Part shown: positions 5,697 through 5,836 of the stretch, piece after piece
Layout of the letters: every line of letters begins with the position of its first letter
Numbering within the stretch: position 1 is the first letter of the stretch
Assembly (NCBI GenBank): GCA_030150665.1
Contig: JASLFJ010000120.1
Coordinates: 1 to 5,836, forward strand
Direction: 5' to 3'
From: Enterococcaceae bacterium
GTDB lineage: Bacteria; Bacillota; Bacilli; Lactobacillales; Catellicoccaceae
DNA length: 5,836 bases
The notes under the pieces: generated by a model
Told to the model about the DNA's origin: nothing
Seen by the model: the letters and a program-made list of their open reading frames with translations, nothing else
Databases searched by the model: none
Program-made: the position numbers and the translations under genes

Positions 5697-5836
5697 TTAT
5701 GGTTTTTTATTAAAAAATCGTAAAGTAATCCAATCCCCTGCATTGGGAAAGATAGCATAAAACTTAGCAGCTAATTCCATATAAAATGGTAAATTAACTT
5801 CTCTTTTTCTCTGATAAATGCCTGACATTACTTTTT
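5697..5836 (-). CDS. C-terminal fragment of a protein, probably a short-chain dehydrogenase/reductase; cut by the right window edge
   Basis: An open frame enters from the right edge and ends at TAA (5697-5699), giving 45 residues. The visible end contains K-R-E-V-N-L-P (residues 10-16), then a helix and F-P-N-A-G-D-W (29-35), closing with F-F-N-K-K-P. A basic K-R-E followed by a hydrophobic L-P, an amphipathic helix, F-P and a basic end resembles the tail of SDR oxidoreductases of the YqjQ type, which lie next to ribonuclease Z in several Lactobacillales. The nucleotide-binding and catalytic parts are outside the window, so the identity is tentative. It is upstream of and close to the LapA-domain gene (26-nt gap), consistent with one transcript. 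Confidence 0.6.
   Translation of the reverse strand, partial: KVMSGIYQRKREVNLPFYMELAAKFYAIFPNAGDWITLRFFNKKP

Noticed and set aside
1..5836. Search for mobile elements, CRISPR repeats, tRNA/rRNA, riboswitches or a toxin-antitoxin pair
   Set aside because: No transposase, terminal inverted repeats, spaced direct repeats, cloverleaf or conserved leader motif seen; genes are tightly packed with no gene-free stretch above 300 bases.

Overview
This is an AT-rich stretch of chromosome from a low-GC Firmicute, most likely a member of the Lactobacillales (a Vagococcus, Enterococcus or Carnobacteriaceae-like organism; the genus cannot be fixed by eye). The evidence is the strong AGGAG-type ribosome binding sites, the TGn-extended -10 promoters, the ymfF/ymfH pair of M16 peptidases, and a DUF948-YtxH pair of the Bacillus ytxG-ytxH type. 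It reads as ordinary vertically inherited housekeeping DNA. I see no mobile element, phage gene, CRISPR array, tRNA or rRNA, and no defence or biosynthetic system.

Layout. Positions 1-2522 (minus strand) hold a two-gene operon of M16 peptidase homologues. The upstream gene, ymfF, overlaps the downstream gene, ymfH, by about 23 nt, and ymfH runs off the left edge just before its end. YmfH carries the zinc motif and YmfF carries the Arg/Tyr pair, so together they look like one split heterodimeric protease. A 130-bp divergent region with tandem CTATAAC heptamers separates them from mscL (plus strand, 2653-3150), the large-conductance mechanosensitive channel. A bidirectional hairpin terminator (3159-3205) separates mscL from a convergent minus-strand operon of two small membrane-associated proteins: DUF948/YtxG-like (3768-4214), then YtxH-like (3274-3705). 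A second divergent promoter region (4215-4389), with a 17-bp dyad, leads into a small MscS-family mechanosensitive channel on the plus strand (4390-5298). A very long perfect inverted repeat (5290-5337) contains the stop codons of both the MscS gene and the convergent LapA-domain gene (5329-5670) and serves both as terminator. At the right edge is the C-terminal end of another minus-strand gene (5697-5836), probably a short-chain dehydrogenase, in operon with the LapA gene.

How the genes fit together. Apart from the peptidase pair and the edge gene, all products are small envelope proteins: two osmotic safety valves of different families (MscL and MscS) and three single- or double-spanning membrane proteins with coiled-coil tails (DUF948, YtxH, LapA). 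The genes are arranged as alternating divergent and convergent units, each bounded by a clear terminator. A shared role in envelope or osmotic homeostasis is inferred from content and proximity only. The observations most worth a second look are the stop-codon-containing shared terminator, the heptamer repeat in the mscL promoter, the dyad beside the DUF948 promoter, and the split active site of the M16 pair.
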